The notes under the pieces: model-generated
What the model saw: only the letters and a program-made list of their open reading frames with translations
Databases searched by the model: none
Told to the model about the DNA's origin: nothing
Made by a program: the position numbers and the translations under genes
Assembly: GCA_903832395.1 (NCBI GenBank)
Contig: CAILBF010000218.1
Location: 1 to 6,103, forward strand
DNA length: 6,103 bases
Reading direction: 5' to 3'
Source: an uncultured Actinomycetes bacterium
GTDB taxonomy: Bacteria > Actinomycetota > Actinomycetes > Nanopelagicales > Nanopelagicaceae
In this document: positions 4,857 to 6,103 of the stretch, piece by piece
How the letters are laid out: each line of letters starts with the position of its first letter
Position numbering within the stretch: position 1 is the first letter of the stretch

Positions 4857-5660
4857 ATGCGCATAACATCATGGAATCTCTTGCACGGTGAAGCAATGCC
4901 GCCAGATAAAGAGGCCGACAACGCAGCGTTGTTAGCCGCGGAAATCAAGCATCTTAAAAGTGACGTCATCGGAGTTCAGGAGGTCGACTACTTTTTGGCG
5001 CGTTCAGGAAACCACAATCAAGTCGCAAATGTCGCAATGGTGATGGGAGCTGGCCATTGGGCTTTTGCTCCCTCTCTGATGGGATCGCCCGATGAAGATT
5101 GGCGTCGTCCTGACAAGAGTGACGAGAAAGTAGTTACTAATAAAAGTGAGATGGCATTACCCGGTTATGGAATAGGAATGGTTTCAAAGATTCCAGTTCT
5201 CTCGTGGCACCGTTTAGACTTAAAGGGCTCTCCGGTTGGCGTGTTAATGGCGTTTCCTGTTGATGGAAAATTGAAACGCTTTTATGTTCACGATCATCCT
5301 CGAAGTGCACTAGGCGCGGTGTTGGATAATGGTTGGCTTGTAATTAACACCCACCTTTCATTTGTGCCGTTTTTTAATTTTTATCAATTGCTCAAGATTA
5401 AGCATTGGGCCAATACGTTAGACATCAGCGATAAGAGCAAGATCATTATTATGGGCGATCTGAATATTCCCTTTGCCCTTTTTGTCAGAGGATTTAAATG
5501 GCGCTCTCTTGCTACGCAACGAACTTTCCCAAGTTGGTACCCCAAAGTTCAAATTGATTTTTTTCTGTCGCAAAAACTAAAAGCCGCCGACGTCAGACAT
5601 ATTGAGTATCCACACTCAGGACTGAGCGATCATTTACCTTTACAGATTGAAGTCGACTAA
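4857..5660 (+). CDS. endonuclease/exonuclease/phosphatase family protein
   Basis: A 267-residue single-domain protein of the metal-dependent EEP (DNase I/exonuclease III-like) fold. Expected catalytic residues are all present: N7 in ITSWNLLHG, E42 in DVIGVQEVD, H166 in VINTHLSF, D201 and N203 in IIMGDLNIP, D234 in QIDFF, and D258-H259 in GLSDHLPLQIEV. The full length and intact motifs suggest an active phosphodiesterase or phosphatase. The substrate (DNA, RNA, inositol or sphingolipid phosphate) cannot be told from sequence. There is no signal peptide or membrane segment, so it is likely cytoplasmic. Residues about 76-102 form a charged, probably flexible insertion. The start ATG 4857 lacks a ribosome binding site and lies six bases after TAGCAT, suggesting a leaderless mRNA. 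It converges on the transporter gene with five bases between stops. Confidence 0.85.
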   Translation: MRITSWNLLHGEAMPPDKEADNAALLAAEIKHLKSDVIGVQEVDYFLARSGNHNQVANVAMVMGAGHWAFAPSLMGSPDEDWRRPDKSDEKVVTNKSEMALPGYGIGMVSKIPVLSWHRLDLKGSPVGVLMAFPVDGKLKRFYVHDHPRSALGAVLDNGWLVINTHLSFVPFFNFYQLLKIKHWANTLDISDKSKIIIMGDLNIPFALFVRGFKWRSLATQRTFPSWYPKVQIDFFLSQKLKAADVRHIEYPHSGLSDHLPLQIEVD

Positions 5661-5665
5661 AGCTC

Positions 5666-6103
5666 TTAATGTATGTTGGCTGTTCTTGAAATGAAGGCAA
5701 CGGAGGCTATAACTAGTACCCCACCAATTAGCTGTGCCAAGGTAGGTGCACCTCGCCCCAAAATAATGCTCGCTCCAACACCTGCAATGGGAATAACGTT
5801 GAGTGAGGCTCCTGTTACACGACCAGGCAAAATCGCAAGCGCATAATTGAAAGCCACGAAGGGCAATCCGACGCCAAATAGCCCAGATAATATGGCTGAA
5901 ATCCATATTTCATGTCGTACTCCGTGAGCAAGGGTTGGGTGGCTCAGGAGAAAAACGCTGCTTAGAAAAACGCTCGCGACATAGGTTTGGCCCAGAGCTA
6001 AATCCAGCGCTGAGAACTTCGCTAAATATTTGCGAATCATGTTGGCATAAATTCCGAAAAGGAGCGAGGAGAAGATAAAGAAAATTGCCGTCGATGATGC
6101 ATC
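5666..6103 (-). CDS. EamA/DMT-family transporter, C-terminal part
   Basis: The frame is open from the right edge (6103) to TAA 5666-5668, giving 145 residues; the true start lies outside, and the in-frame ATG at 6040 is internal. The fragment has five hydrophobic segments at about 1-20, 37-54, 66-88, 97-113 and 118-138, as expected for the second EamA repeat of a ten-helix drug/metabolite transporter. Typical features are FGIYANMIRKYL at the first helix end, GLPFVAFNYALAILPG in the middle, and a last helix LAQLIGGVLVIASVAF preceded by a short loop with GRGAPT. These inner-membrane proteins export or take up small metabolites or amino acids; the substrate here is unknown. Confidence 0.85.
   Translation of the reverse strand, partial: DASSTAIFFIFSSLLFGIYANMIRKYLAKFSALDLALGQTYVASVFLSSVFLLSHPTLAHGVRHEIWISAILSGLFGVGLPFVAFNYALAILPGRVTGASLNVIPIAGVGASIILGRGAPTLAQLIGGVLVIASVAFISRTANIH

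Noticed and set aside
5640..5906. 88-codon minus-strand open frame overlapping the EEP and transporter genes
   Set aside because: Cys/Trp-rich shadow in another frame of the EamA gene, which itself has clear transmembrane repeats and is open to the window edge.

Overview
The window looks like a piece of chromosome from an actinobacterium with a fairly low G+C content (roughly mid-40s percent by eye). The evidence is a WhiB-family iron-sulfur regulator, the gene order nudC - uvrD2 - whiB7 on one strand (the order I recall from mycobacteria), and actinobacterial-type Tad pilus membrane genes. Low G+C, tight packing (gaps of 5-7 bases between convergent genes, a 4-base start/stop overlap) and a shortened UvrD2 suggest a streamlined lineage such as the freshwater planktonic Nanopelagicales (acI). 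That placement is inference.

Layout, left to right. 1-1265 (+): the end of a TadB-like gene and a complete TadC-like gene, overlapping as ATGA; these are inner-membrane platform proteins of a Flp/Tad pilus or related secretion machine. 1273-1698 (-): a WhiB7-type regulator, convergent with tadC. 1699-2144: a leader of about 360 nt for whiB7 on the minus strand. It holds a candidate promoter with an AT tract just upstream of the -35 (2068-2107), a 52-codon upstream ORF (1853-2011), an intrinsic terminator (1795-1830), and a segment near the uORF end (1868-1885) complementary to the left arm of that terminator. 2145-3818 (-): UvrD2-like helicase. 3877-4827 (-): NudC-type NADH/NAD-cap pyrophosphatase. 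4857-5660 (+): an endonuclease/exonuclease/phosphatase-fold protein, divergent from nudC across 29 bases. 5666-6103 (-): the C-terminal half of an EamA/DMT transporter, running off the right edge.

The most interesting part is the whiB7 leader. The sequence can form two mutually exclusive RNA structures: a terminator, or an antiterminator made between uORF codons 43-48 and the terminator's 5' arm. This is what ribosome-controlled transcription attenuation requires. Normal translation of the uORF would hide the antiterminator arm and stop transcription; ribosomes slowed early in the uORF by an antibiotic or amino-acid shortage would let transcription continue into whiB7. Mycobacterial whiB7 is known to have a uORF and an early terminator. 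Here the pairing can be read base by base from a distant, low-GC relative, with an unrelated-looking, aromatic-rich leader peptide. No CRISPR array, tRNA, rRNA or insertion sequence was seen.
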